The position numbers and the translations under genes were made by a program. The notes beneath the pieces were generated by a model. The model ran no database searches. It was not told the DNA's origin and saw only the letters and a list, made by a program, of their open reading frames with translations. This document shows, one piece after another, positions 53,215 through 62,363 of a stretch of DNA of 64,000 nucleotides (position 1 is the first letter of the stretch; every line of letters begins with the position of its first letter). This DNA comes from Clostridioides difficile (lineage in GTDB: Bacteria; Bacillota; Clostridia; Peptostreptococcales; Peptostreptococcaceae). The stretch lies in assembly GCF_900243075.1 (NCBI RefSeq), contig NZ_OEZH01000043.1:41505-105504 (forward strand), written 5' to 3'.

Positions 53215-53589
53215 ATGGACAATAGTAATCTTATTTCAGATGAAGAAGCAAAGATGTTGTTAAATGATAAAGTTGGAAGTGAAATTGATGGAGATGACGA
53301 ATTAGCTTTAGATGTCTCTGAAGCTAATCGAAATAATATACAGAGGATACTTGACCTTAAGTTGGAGTTATCTGTAGTTATAGGAAGAACTAAGATGAGT
53401 TTGAGAGATATTTTGAATCTACATAAAGGTTCTCTTATTGAACTGGATACTTTAGCAGACCAAGATGTAGAGATACTAATAGACAATAAAGTATTGGCTT
53501 ATGGAAAAGTAGTGGTAGTAGATTTAAACTTTGGTGTAAAAGTAACAAGTATAGTAAGTGAAGAAGATATGGTAAACTCTCTTGTTTAG
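53215..53589 (+). CDS. fliN: FliN, motor switch protein with FliY-like N-terminus
   Basis: C-ring protein of 124 aa. The C-terminal SpoA-type domain contains LDLKLELSVVIGRTKMSLRD, ILNLHKGSLIELDTLADQDV and VLAYGKVVVVDLNFGVKV. The N-terminus NLISDEEAKMLLNDKV resembles the CheY-binding LSQxEIDALL peptide that FliM lacks here. This recalls FliY of Bacillus, but without its CheC phosphatase domain. It ends the C-ring gene pair of the early operon. Confidence 0.93.
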   Translation: MDNSNLISDEEAKMLLNDKVGSEIDGDDELALDVSEANRNNIQRILDLKLELSVVIGRTKMSLRDILNLHKGSLIELDTLADQDVEILIDNKVLAYGKVVVVDLNFGVKVTSIVSEEDMVNSLV

Positions 53590-53620
53590 AAATAACATTA
53601 ATTAATACTTAAGGCATGAG

Positions 53621-55015
53621 GTGGTATTTATTTTAAACTTAAATGATATAAAAAAAGATATATTAAAATTCAATAAAAAAGACTCATGTTCTCTATATAA
53701 TGAATCTATTAATAATATAAATAATAATTGTATATCAAGTGGATTGAAGTTTTTAAAAGAAGCAAGAGATTTAAACCCAGATGATATTGATATATTAAAT
53801 CTCACAGGTCTTGTAAACTTACTAAAATGTAATTTTGATGAGGCTGTAGAGAGTTTCTATAAGAGTTTAATTTGTGAAAAAACTGCTCTGTGTGAAAAGT
53901 ATATAAACATGCTTACATCTGAGGAGTTTTTAATTTTCTTTGAAAGGTACAATCAACTTATAAGGTTAATAAACAAAGGAATGTATAAAGAAGCTATACA
54001 AGGTTTTAAACTTATAACTGAGCAATACTGTGATTTAATAGAACCGTATGAGCTTCTTGCTTTACTTTATGATAAGGAAGAAGAATATATAAAATTTGAT
54101 GAATGTCTAGAAATATTGAAGACTATTGATAAAGAAAATTATTTATTAAATCAAGAACATAGTGCATTAGATATATATAATAGTGCTAATATACAAATTA
54201 AAAACAATGCAAATGTAGATAATTATAAGAATGGGTTTTTACACAAAAGTAGTAATAGTTCTAAAATTGATGGAACTAAGAACCTGCCTAAAGGAAAGAG
54301 TACAGGTAAAAATCAGAAAAGTTCAGGTTCTAGTGAGAAAAAAAGTGTTAAAAAAAATAAGTACCTATATATAGCAATAATATTAGGTGTATTATTAATA
54401 GGACAAAATATATATAGTTCTTATAAGATGAATAATTTAACAAATAAAATATCTGAAAATAATGAACCTAAAGGCGAAGAACCAATAGATTCTAGTTTGG
54501 ATAATAAAAAAAACAATAAAGAAGAAAATGAGAATATTGATAAGACTTCTAATATCGACAAGAGTAATAAAAACATTAATAAAGAAGATGTAAAACCTAA
54601 AAAAAATATTGTAGAAAATGATGAAGATTTTGATTTATTTACAGAGGATGAACTGATGTCTAAGGCGAATACTTTAAAATCAGAAAAGAAAACAAAATCT
54701 TCCATACAACTATATAAGAAAGTTGCAGATATAGGTGAAAATAAAGGAAATACATCAGAAGCAACTTATCAAGTTGCTGTTCTTAGTGAAAGGTTAAAAG
54801 ACTATGAAACTGCTGAAGAATATTATAAAATGTATGTAGAAAATTACTCAGAAAAAGATGCTTACTTTGATGAATCTTACTATAACTTAGGTATGATGTA
54901 TTATAACAAAGGTGATGTAAAAAGCTCTAAATTGACATTAAAAAAATTAGTTAATAAGGTGCCTAATAGCATGTATAATAACTCAAAAGTGAAAGAAATT
55001 TTAAAAGAAGAATAA
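53621..55015 (+). CDS. TPR protein with central membrane helix, last gene of the flagellar operon
   Basis: A 464-aa protein starting at GTG 53621 behind AAGGCATGAG. The N-terminal cytoplasmic part (about 30-160) has TPR-like repeats, such as ISSGLKFLKEARDLNPDDID. A Lys/Ser linker leads to one membrane helix near residues 247-265 (YLYIAIILGVLLIGQNIYSS). A disordered Asn/Lys/Glu stretch follows, and then C-terminal TPRs (SIQLYKKVADIGENKGNTSE, LKDYETAEEYYKMYVENYSE). I do not recognise a named family. Its place at the operon end suggests envelope scaffolding for flagella, but this is speculative. Confidence 0.8.
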   Translation: MVFILNLNDIKKDILKFNKKDSCSLYNESINNINNNCISSGLKFLKEARDLNPDDIDILNLTGLVNLLKCNFDEAVESFYKSLICEKTALCEKYINMLTSEEFLIFFERYNQLIRLINKGMYKEAIQGFKLITEQYCDLIEPYELLALLYDKEEEYIKFDECLEILKTIDKENYLLNQEHSALDIYNSANIQIKNNANVDNYKNGFLHKSSNSSKIDGTKNLPKGKSTGKNQKSSGSSEKKSVKKNKYLYIAIILGVLLIGQNIYSSYKMNNLTNKISENNEPKGEEPIDSSLDNKKNNKEENENIDKTSNIDKSNKNINKEDVKPKKNIVENDEDFDLFTEDELMSKANTLKSEKKTKSSIQLYKKVADIGENKGNTSEATYQVAVLSERLKDYETAEEYYKMYVENYSEKDAYFDESYYNLGMMYYNKGDVKSSKLTLKKLVNKVPNSMYNNSKVKEILKEE

Positions 55016-55072
55016 TTAAATTAGATAAGAAAAATAAATTATTTTATTTTAAAATAATATGCTTATAATATA

Positions 55073-55104
55073 TTGACATACTATTTTAAAAAAATTAAAA
55101 TAGT
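55073..55104 (+). promoter_or_regulatory. htpG promoter with overlapping palindromic operator
   Basis: TTGACA (55073-55078), a 17-base spacer and TAAAAT (55096-55101) form a near-perfect sigma-A promoter. A perfect 10-bp inverted repeat, ACTATTTTAA-N5-TTAAAATAGT (55080-55104), fills the spacer and covers the -10. It does not resemble the CIRCE element. The geometry is that of a repressor operator. Confidence 0.78.
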
Positions 55105-55129
55105 AATTATAAAATGAGGAGGGATAAAA

Positions 55130-57070
55130 ATGGAGTTTGAAAAAGGGAGTATTTCAATTCATACAGAAAATATTTTTCCTATAATTAAAAAATGGTTATA
55201 TTCTGATAAAGACATATTTATAAGAGAGCTTATAAGTAATGGATGTGATGCAGTAAGCAAACATAAAAGACTTGTATCATTAGGAGAAATATCAGAAGAT
55301 GAGTCATCAGATTATAAAATTACAGTATCTGTAAATAAAGGAGAAGGTACACTTAAATTTATCGATAATGGAATTGGTATGACTGAAGAAGAGATAAAAA
55401 AATACATAAATCAAGTTGCTTTTTCAGGTGCTGAAGATTTCTTTAATAAATATAAGGATAAGATGGAAGAATCAAATGACATAATAGGTCACTTTGGACT
55501 AGGATTTTATTCTGCATTTATGGTGTCTAAAAAGGTTCAAATAGATACACTTTCATATACAGAAGGGGCAACTCCTGTAAGATGGATATCTGAAGGTGGT
55601 ACAGAATATGAAATATCTGAATCAGATACTAGACAGGAGAGAGGAACTACTATAACACTATTTATTGATGATGATAGTAAGGAGTTTTTAGATGAATTTA
55701 CTGTAAGGGGGATAATAGATAAATACTGTTCTTTCCTACCAGTAGAAATATATTTAGAAGATGTTGAAAGATTAGAAAGAGAAGCTAAGGAAGCAGAAGA
55801 AAAAGCTAAAAAACAAAAGGAAGATGGAAAAGAAGAAGAAGTTGTAGATGCAAAGGTAATTGAGCCTTTAAATGACACTAATCCTCTATGGTTAAAATCT
55901 CCAAAAGACTGTACTGATGAGGAATATAAAGAGTTTTATAGAAAAGTGTTCCATGTATTTGATGAACCTTTATTCTGGATACATCTAAATGTAGATTATC
56001 CTTTTAATCTAAAGGGTATACTTTACTTCCCTAAATTAAAAAATGAGTTTGAATTGACTGAAGGAAAAGTAAAATTATACAACAATCAAGTGTTTGTGGC
56101 TGACAATATAAAAGAAGTTATACCAGAATTTTTACTTTTATTAAAAGGTGTTATAGACTGCCCAGATTTACCATTAAATGTATCTAGAAGTTTCTTACAA
56201 AATGATAGAGATGTAAGTAAAATTTCTAAACATATAATTAAAAAAGTAGCAGATAAGTTAAAATCTCTTTGTAAAAATGAAAGAGAAGAATACAATAAGT
56301 TCTGGGATGACATACAAATATTTATTAAATACGGTTGCTTAAAAGATGAAAGTTTCTACGAAAAAGTAAAGGAATGTATATTATTTAAAACTATTGATGA
56401 TGAGTATATAACATTGCAAGATTATCTAGAAAAATGTAAGGATAAACATGAAAATAAAGTATTTTATGTAAGTGATAAGGAACAGCAATCGCAATACATT
56501 AAATTATTTAAAGAATACGACTTAAATGCTGTTGTGTTAAACTCATCAATAGATACTCATTTTATTTCATTTATGGAATATAAAGAAAATGGAGTTAAGT
56601 TTAATAGAATAGATGCAGACCTTTCTGATGTATTAAAAGATAAAAATGAAAACAAAGATAGTGAAGAGAATAAAGAAGAGGTAGCTAAGATAGAAGGTTT
56701 ATTTAAAGAAGCTGTTGGAGAAAGAGTGAAGAATTATTCTGTAGAAGGATTAAAAAATGAAGGTACTCCAGCTATGGTGTTAGTATCTGAACAATCTATT
56801 AGAATGGCAGAAATGCAGTCAAGATTTGCTGGAATGGATTTAGGAATGAACTTCGAGGAAGAAAAGACTCTTGTGATAAATGAAAACAGTCCAATCATTA
56901 AAAAATTAGTTTCTCTTAAAGATAATGAGGAAAAGAAAGATAAAGTTGCACTTATTTGTAATCAGATAGCAGACTTAGCTTTACTTTCTAATAAAGAATT
57001 AAAACCAGATGAGTTAGATTCATTTGTTCAAAGAAGTAATAAACTTATGAGTATGTTGATAGAATTATAA
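55130..57070 (+). CDS. htpG: HtpG, Hsp90-type chaperone
   Basis: Hsp90 homologue of 646 aa. The GHKL ATPase domain shows RELISNGCDAVSKHKRL (starts at residue 32, with Gly-Cys where most have Ala-Ser), DNGIGMT (79-85) and GHFGLGFYSAFM (120-131). An acidic/Lys linker lies near 205-240, and the middle domain has PLNVSRSFLQNDRDVSKISK. The C-terminal dimerisation domain is complete. AGGAGGG precedes ATG 55130. It has its own promoter and operator and a downstream terminator, so it is a single-gene unit beside the flagellar operon. Confidence 0.97.
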   Translation: MEFEKGSISIHTENIFPIIKKWLYSDKDIFIRELISNGCDAVSKHKRLVSLGEISEDESSDYKITVSVNKGEGTLKFIDNGIGMTEEEIKKYINQVAFSGAEDFFNKYKDKMEESNDIIGHFGLGFYSAFMVSKKVQIDTLSYTEGATPVRWISEGGTEYEISESDTRQERGTTITLFIDDDSKEFLDEFTVRGIIDKYCSFLPVEIYLEDVERLEREAKEAEEKAKKQKEDGKEEEVVDAKVIEPLNDTNPLWLKSPKDCTDEEYKEFYRKVFHVFDEPLFWIHLNVDYPFNLKGILYFPKLKNEFELTEGKVKLYNNQVFVADNIKEVIPEFLLLLKGVIDCPDLPLNVSRSFLQNDRDVSKISKHIIKKVADKLKSLCKNEREEYNKFWDDIQIFIKYGCLKDESFYEKVKECILFKTIDDEYITLQDYLEKCKDKHENKVFYVSDKEQQSQYIKLFKEYDLNAVVLNSSIDTHFISFMEYKENGVKFNRIDADLSDVLKDKNENKDSEENKEEVAKIEGLFKEAVGERVKNYSVEGLKNEGTPAMVLVSEQSIRMAEMQSRFAGMDLGMNFEEEKTLVINENSPIIKKLVSLKDNEEKKDKVALICNQIADLALLSNKELKPDELDSFVQRSNKLMSMLIEL

Positions 57071-57131
57071 GTCTAAATTTGAATGTATTGAAGTAAATTT
57101 GTAAAAAGTATTTAATATCAACGATAAAAAT

Positions 57132-57177
57132 GAGGTGTCTCAAAATGAACTTTTTAGTTCATGAGGCACTCTTTTTG
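57132..57177 (+). terminator. Intrinsic terminator after htpG
   Basis: GAGGTGTCTCAAAATGAACT pairs with AGTTCATGAGGCACTC (small internal bulge) around TTTT, and a T-run follows. The rest of the 385-bp gap to 57455 is AT-rich and holds only the promoter at 57331-57359. Confidence 0.85.
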
Positions 57178-57330
57178 TATGAAATCAAATATATCTTCAT
57201 CATTTCAACAATGAAAAAGAAACTTATCTCTATTTTTAGACAGACCATTTTTTATTTTTTATCTTTGGTTAAGTTTTAAATATTCAAGTAGGTTCTAATA
57301 AAAAGCTCTACTTAGTTAAATATAGTTAAC

Positions 57331-57359
57331 TTGATATAAAATAAGATAATACATATAAT
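57331..57359 (+). promoter_or_regulatory. Sigma-A promoter of the alcohol dehydrogenase gene
   Basis: TTGATA (57331-57336), a 17-base spacer and TATAAT (57354-57359). Five of six and six of six consensus positions match. It implies a leader of about 90 bases before the ATG at 57456, in which I see no known riboswitch. Confidence 0.75.
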
Positions 57360-57455
57360 TAAGTAAAAGATTGTTTTGTAGTTTATGTTTAAATACATAA
57401 TTACACTTTGTTAAAAAATAAAATTATTACTAAAGTAGAAATAGGAGGTCTTAGC

Positions 57456-58586
57456 ATGAAATTTAATTATAGTTTGCCAGTAAATATCTTATTTGGGAGA
57501 GGTAGAATTAATGATGTAGGAAAAGAAGTATCTAAATATGGCAAAAAAGTGCTGATAGTAACAGGTAAAAATAGCACAAAGAAAACTGGGTTACTTGATA
57601 AAACAATAGATTTACTAAAAGACTCTAAAATAGAATATGAAGTTTTTGATAGAGTAGAGCAAAATCCTCTTATAACTACTATATATTCAGGAGTAGAAAT
57701 TATAAAAGCAACTGGATGTGATTGTGTTTTAGGGCTTGGTGGTGGAAGTATTATGGATGCTGCTAAGAGTATAGCTTTTTCTTATAAAAACCCAGGAGAT
57801 TTAAATGATTATATATTTGGAATCAGACAAGGTGAAGAGGCTTTACCTATAATCCTAGTTCCAACTACATCAGGTACAGGTAGCGAAGGAAATTGTTTTG
57901 CAGTACTTACAAATTCAGAAACTAAAGATAAAAAATCTATAAAGAAGAATAGTATGTATGCAAAAGCATCAATAATTGACCCAGAACTCATGGTTACAAT
58001 GTCAAAGCATATAATTGCATCAGTTGGATTTGATGCACTTGCTCATAATATAGAAGCATATCTTTCTAATGGAAGAAACCCTCTTGCAGACGTACAAGCT
58101 ATTTACGGGATTGAACTTATATCAAAAAACCTAGTAAAGGTATACAATAATGCTGATGATTTAGAAGCATGGGAGAAAATAACACTTGCAAGTACTATTG
58201 GAGGGATGACGATTGGTACAGCAGGCACAGCCTTGCCACATGGAATGGAGCATCCTGTAAGTGGTCTTAGGGATGTAATGCATGGAAAAGGACTTGCAGC
58301 TTTGACTCCTACTATTATAGAAAGTTCATGGGATAGTGATATTGAAAGATTTGGGAATATTTCAAAGATATTAGGAGGAACTTGTGCAGAAGATTGTTCA
58401 GATGCAGTTAGAAATTTCCTTAAAAAAATAGATTTAGATATAAAACTAAGTGACTTAGGTATTGAAAAATCAGATATAGATTGGTTAACTGATAATTGTA
58501 TGAAAATATCAGCTGCAAATATTAAGAGACATCCAAAGTATTTTAATAAGGAACAAATAAAGGAAATGTACCATAAGTCTATATAG
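57456..58586 (+). CDS. Iron-containing alcohol dehydrogenase
   Basis: A 376-aa group III (iron-dependent) alcohol dehydrogenase, probably an NAD(P)H-linked reductase of aldehydes such as butanal. The cofactor motif is GLGGGSIMDAAKSIAF near residue 89. Metal ligands lie in GFDALAHNIEAYLS, LPHGMEHPVSGL and MHGKGLAAL. I start at ATG 57456 (MKFNYSLPVNILFGRGR) after ATAGGAGGTC rather than the upstream TTG 57408, which has no ribosome site. Real substrate specificity cannot be assigned. Confidence 0.93.
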   Translation: MKFNYSLPVNILFGRGRINDVGKEVSKYGKKVLIVTGKNSTKKTGLLDKTIDLLKDSKIEYEVFDRVEQNPLITTIYSGVEIIKATGCDCVLGLGGGSIMDAAKSIAFSYKNPGDLNDYIFGIRQGEEALPIILVPTTSGTGSEGNCFAVLTNSETKDKKSIKKNSMYAKASIIDPELMVTMSKHIIASVGFDALAHNIEAYLSNGRNPLADVQAIYGIELISKNLVKVYNNADDLEAWEKITLASTIGGMTIGTAGTALPHGMEHPVSGLRDVMHGKGLAALTPTIIESSWDSDIERFGNISKILGGTCAEDCSDAVRNFLKKIDLDIKLSDLGIEKSDIDWLTDNCMKISAANIKRHPKYFNKEQIKEMYHKSI

Positions 58587-58806
58587 TTTCACTTTACATT
58601 TAATTTTAGATAAAAATTATTTATTAATGATAAAAAACTTATAAATAATTAATAGTAAAAAATTTATGAATAGTAGTATATATAAAACTTGTCTTAAACT
58701 TTAATTTTACTTTCTAATAAATAAAGGGGTTTAAAAAAGGGAAGATTAATTAAGTAATATTTTATAAAAATCTTCGATTTAAAAACTTTAAGTAGAGGTG
58801 AAATAA

Positions 58807-59829
58807 ATGTTTAATCCTAAAAGAATAATATTCGAAAAAGGAACCTTAGACACTGATGTAGGTAAAAATATATACGATAAATTTAAAGACAATAAAGATG
58901 TAGAGATAATTAAGATATCATCAAATAGAATTAAGGAACATATTCCAGGTGAAAATCTATATGAACAATATAGGAGTGGAAAACAAACTATGGTAGTTGG
59001 GATTAGAAAAAGTCTAAAGTTTCAAACATGTAAACCTTCTGCTAATTATCAATTACCACTTGTTAGTGGATGTATGGGAAGATGTGAATATTGTTATTTA
59101 AATACACAATTAGGTGATAAACCATTTATAAGAGTGTTTGTAAATATAGATGAAATACTTGAACAAACAAAGAAATATATTGAAGATAGAAAGCCACAAA
59201 TAACTATATTTGAAGGTGCGGCTACATCAGACCCAGTTCCAGTAGAACCATATACTAATTCGTTGAAAAAAACAATAGAGTTTTTTGGAAGAGAGGAAAA
59301 AGGAAGATTTAGATTTGTTACTAAATACAGTGATGTGGATAGCTTATTGGATGCTGAACATAATAATCATACGGAAATACGATTTAGTATAAACACACCT
59401 AGAATTATAGATAGACATGAGCATTATACAGCCTCTGCCAAGAAAAGAATAGAATCAGCTGTAAAACTTGCTAAAGCTGGATATCAGATTGGTTTTATAA
59501 TAGCACCTGTATTTTTATATGAAGGTTGGAAAGAAGAATATAAAAGTTTGATTAAAAGTATAAAAGAAGCTTTACCAAAGGATTTTGATAAAAAAATTAT
59601 ATTTGAAGTTATATCTCATAGATATACAACTAAAGCAAAGAATAGAATATTAGAAATTTATCCAGATACACTATTGCCAATGGAAAATGAGGATAGAAAG
59701 TTTAAATACGGTCAATTTGGATATGGTAAGTACGTGTATGATAAAGAACAATTAGATGATATGAAAGAGTTCTTTCATAAGGAAATCAATGGAGTATTTA
59801 AAAATAGTTTAATAAAATATATAATATAG
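58807..59829 (+). CDS. splB: Spore photoproduct lyase-like radical SAM protein
   Basis: A 340-aa radical SAM enzyme. The cluster-binding motif CMGRCEYCYL (Cys89, Cys93, Cys96) has the CxxxCxxC spacing of the radical SAM superfamily. FRFVTKYSDVDSLLDAEHN and HRYTTKAKNRILEIYPDT are typical of SplB, which repairs the thymine dimer of UV-treated spores. It is consistent with a spore-former. GAGGTG precedes ATG 58807. It is a single gene, closed by the terminator at 59827-59866. The 220-bp gap before it holds no recognised feature. Confidence 0.88.
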   Translation: MFNPKRIIFEKGTLDTDVGKNIYDKFKDNKDVEIIKISSNRIKEHIPGENLYEQYRSGKQTMVVGIRKSLKFQTCKPSANYQLPLVSGCMGRCEYCYLNTQLGDKPFIRVFVNIDEILEQTKKYIEDRKPQITIFEGAATSDPVPVEPYTNSLKKTIEFFGREEKGRFRFVTKYSDVDSLLDAEHNNHTEIRFSINTPRIIDRHEHYTASAKKRIESAVKLAKAGYQIGFIIAPVFLYEGWKEEYKSLIKSIKEALPKDFDKKIIFEVISHRYTTKAKNRILEIYPDTLLPMENEDRKFKYGQFGYGKYVYDKEQLDDMKEFFHKEINGVFKNSLIKYII

Positions 59830-59866
59830 CAAATCTTATCTAAAGATTTGCTATATTTTATTTTTA
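59827..59866 (+). terminator. Intrinsic terminator after the SplB-like gene
   Basis: TAGCAAATCTT pairs with AAGATTTGCTA, with a loop of ATCTA, followed by TATTTTATTTTTA. It begins at the stop codon itself. Confidence 0.88.
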
Positions 59867-60010
59867 TATATTTTATGTTTATAATAAAGCGATGAGATTT
59901 AGTGCTATAATATAAGAAAATTAAAAAGGGCACTATCTATCAAGAACATTTTTTCTAGTTTTGATACTATAAAGGATAAGAGTAACAAAAATATCAGGAG
60001 GAGTTATAAT

Positions 60011-60922
60011 ATGCATGCATGGGAGTCTATTCAAATTACATTGGATTTAATAGAAGCAAATTTATCAGAAGAAATATCAATTAATGAATTAGCAAATAAA
60101 GCAAATTTATCACCATTTTACTATCAAAGACTATTTAAAAGATTGGTAAATAAGACTGTAATGGAGTATATAAAGCTTCGTCGTCTTGCAAGAGCTTCTG
60201 AATACTTAGCAGAACATAAGAATCGTATACTTGATGTAGCTTTAAATTTTGGATTTGCTAGTCATGAGACATTTACACGTTCCTTTAAAAAAGCATATGG
60301 ATTAACTCCAGAAAAATATAGAGCAAATCCAGTAAAACTCAATCACTTTATTAAGCCAGAATTAATTTTAAATTATGCTATGGTGGATGAAGGTGTTCCA
60401 CTGATTGCAGATGATATAGTGATTGAAGTCACTCGTAAGACATTGAGTAATCCAAGGACGTTTGTTGGAATAGAAATAGAAGTACCTATTTGCCAGTTGG
60501 TGGGTGGTGAAACAACTGGCATTGCAATAGTAGAAGAATTATGGATGAAACTTGGAAGTCAAAGACATAATATACCAAATCAAATTCCAGGTGGAAATGA
60601 ATTTGCTGCTCTTTATATGGGAAATGCAAAAGAAGGAAATTGTATGTATATGGCAGGCGTAGAGGTAGAGCCGGGTACATCAGTAGAAGGATATAGTACT
60701 TTTGAGTTGCCAGCTAAAGAGTATTTAGTATGTGGGTTTGAAGCAGAAAATTTTAATGAATTAGTTGATTCAGCTGTTTTTAAAGCGGATAAATTTATGG
60801 AAAGATGGATGAAGAAGCATAATTTAACAACTACTGATTTTGCAATCGAGATGTATTATCCTACTACACCAGAAGCAGCATATCTGGAGCATTGGATTGT
60901 TCCAGTTCCTATTGAACAATAG
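60011..60922 (+). CDS. AraC-family regulator with GyrI-like ligand domain
   Basis: A 303-aa regulator. The N-terminal double helix-turn-helix has ISINELANKANLSPFYYQRL and RILDVALNFGFASHETFTRS (residues 73-92). From about residue 135 a GyrI/AraC-E-binding domain follows, ending in TPEAAYLEHWIVPVPIE. Such proteins, like Rob and BmrR relatives, often sense amphipathic or drug-like ligands. AGGAGG precedes ATG 60011. A near-inverted repeat TATCAA...TTGATA lies at 59938-59966 upstream and a TATAAT at 59906-59911. It is likely autoregulated and co-transcribed with the next gene. Confidence 0.92.
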   Translation: MHAWESIQITLDLIEANLSEEISINELANKANLSPFYYQRLFKRLVNKTVMEYIKLRRLARASEYLAEHKNRILDVALNFGFASHETFTRSFKKAYGLTPEKYRANPVKLNHFIKPELILNYAMVDEGVPLIADDIVIEVTRKTLSNPRTFVGIEIEVPICQLVGGETTGIAIVEELWMKLGSQRHNIPNQIPGGNEFAALYMGNAKEGNCMYMAGVEVEPGTSVEGYSTFELPAKEYLVCGFEAENFNELVDSAVFKADKFMERWMKKHNLTTTDFAIEMYYPTTPEAAYLEHWIVPVPIEQ

Positions 60923-60936
60923 AAAGGATGATGAAT

Positions 60937-61353
60937 ATGAATTGGCAAGATGCGTTTTTTCAAGATACTAAACCGACGTTTGAACAAATTAATGAATTTA
61001 TTAATAATCCATTATGGGATAAGTTAAATAAAACTTTGGTTTCTACTTATAATGTAGAACCTAAGCTTGAATATAGTAAATGTTCAATGCAAAGAGGTTG
61101 GAATGTAAAATACAAAAAAAGAGGGAAATCATTGTGTACTTTATATCCACAAGAGGGTTCTTTTAAGGCTTTGGTTATTGTAAATGAGAGTAATAGAGTA
61201 GAGGTTGATTTATTTATTAATACTTGTTGTGATTATATCAAACAAATATATAATGAAGTAAATTTTTTTAATGGAAGTAAATGGTTAATGATTCAAATAG
61301 ATAGTTTATTGGTATTAAATGATACGCTTGAACTAATTAAATTTAGAGCTTAA
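60937..61353 (+). CDS. DUF3788-like small protein
   Basis: A 138-aa protein that resembles the DUF3788 family: an early LWDKLNKTLVSTYNVEPKLE, then the WNVKYKKRGKSLCTLYPQEG core and FKALVIVN. The function is unknown; members often accompany AraC/GyrI-type regulators. In-frame ATGs occur at 60928, 60931 and 60937. I choose 60937 because AAAGG is 9 bases upstream. It lies 14 bp behind the regulator and is probably in one operon. The decayed IS element begins 5 bp after its stop. Confidence 0.82.
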   Translation: MNWQDAFFQDTKPTFEQINEFINNPLWDKLNKTLVSTYNVEPKLEYSKCSMQRGWNVKYKKRGKSLCTLYPQEGSFKALVIVNESNRVEVDLFINTCCDYIKQIYNEVNFFNGSKWLMIQIDSLLVLNDTLELIKFRA

Positions 61354-61360
61354 CATATAA

Positions 61361-61402
61361 AAGGGGCTGTCGCACTAGAAAATAGTGCTACTCCCTGTTT
61401 TT
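61361..61402 (+). terminator. Hairpin at the left IS end, likely terminator for the AraC/DUF3788 operon
   Basis: CGCACTA pairs with TAGTGC, and GGGG with CTCCC outside an internal loop, followed by TGTTTTTG. It is located 8 bp after the DUF3788 stop codon. Confidence 0.55.
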
Positions 61403-61459
61403 GTATAAAAAAATAAATACCAAGTTCAAAAGAGCTTGGGATTCTTGTATAATAATTGT

Positions 61460-62120
61460 ATGTAAAAACAGAATACTATACAAGTGGATTATGCTACTTA
61501 TGGTGATAATTATCAATTTAAATTACCACTAAATATTGATTATATGATTCCAAAAGATGATTCTGTAAGGTTATTAAGTCAAATTATTGAGGAGATGAAT
61601 TTAGAAAAATTATATAAGACTTATTCTCGAATTAGAGGAAATATAGAGTCATCTGCCAATAGATATACTTTTGTTTGGAAAAAATCTATAAATAAAAATA
61701 TGGTTAAAATGATGAATAATATATCTGACTTCATATTAAAATGTGAGATTGATTTTGGCATTAAAATAATTTATAAATATAAAATCAAAATCTATCATTT
61801 AAAGAAACTTTTAAAGAAACTAAAAAAATATCAAAAGAATCAAATATAACATTTGTTTATAGAAAAGGAAAGAAAATTTAAAGAGAATTATAAGCCCGTA
61901 GGGGTGTCAACTTAGAATGAATAGAAGTATACAAGCAGAAGAAGATTTCGCTCAAGTAAAACAAAATATGAAATTTAGAAGATTTTTAACCCGAGGTAAA
62001 GAAAATGTTCTATCAGAATGTATTATTGTAGCGATAGCTCATAACATTTCTAGACTACACAATAAAATAATAAAAAATAAATGTGGAATATATCCTCATC
62101 ATTTGAAAGAATTATTCTAA
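61460..62120 (+). pseudogene. IS1182-family transposase remnant
   Basis: The N-terminal part reads QVDYATYGDNYQFKLPLNID and PKDDSVRLLSQIIEEMNLEK, typical of IS1182-type transposases. The likely original start is ATG 61460, and it is followed directly by TAA (61463-61465), a nonsense codon at position 2. The open stretch ends at 61849. The C-terminal part reappears at 61917-62120 (EEDFAQVKQNMKFRRFLTRG, then IAHNISRLHNKI). The catalytic middle is missing or degraded. It is not functional. Confidence 0.88.
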
Positions 62121-62251
62121 ATTTATTAATTTATAATTAAATATTATCTGAAAAAATGGTATTTTTATGCTTTTATTTGTAATGCATAATTTTACTTAGA
62201 ACATAAACTTTATATAAAACAATTAAAAATATATCTATTAAGATAAGTAAA

Positions 62252-62304
62252 AAAAGAGTTGTCACAGAACAAAGTTAATTTGCTCATGCGACAGCTCCTT
62301 TTTA
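62252..62304 (+). terminator. Hairpin with T-run at the right IS end
   Basis: AAAAAGAGTTGTCACA pairs with TGCGACAGCTCCTTTTT (a few mismatches) around a loop of about 18 bases. The 3' arm is also the terminal inverted repeat of the IS remnant. Confidence 0.6.
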
Positions 62305-62363
62305 TATTCAATCAGATAAACTAAGATATAAGCTATAATACGAATAATTTAGCAAACTTAAAT

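Larger units (their letters stand above)
61359..62303 (+). mobile_element. Decayed IS1182-like element with recognisable terminal inverted repeats
   Basis: The left end AAAAGGGGCTGTCGCA (61359-61374) and the right end TGCGACAGCTCCTTTT (62287-62302) are inverted repeats with one mismatch in 16. The 945-bp interior holds a broken transposase and has lost much of the usual length of roughly 1.6-1.9 kb. Both ends can also fold with adjacent bases into hairpins followed by T-runs, so they act as possible terminators. Nothing here suggests it can still move. Confidence 0.82.
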
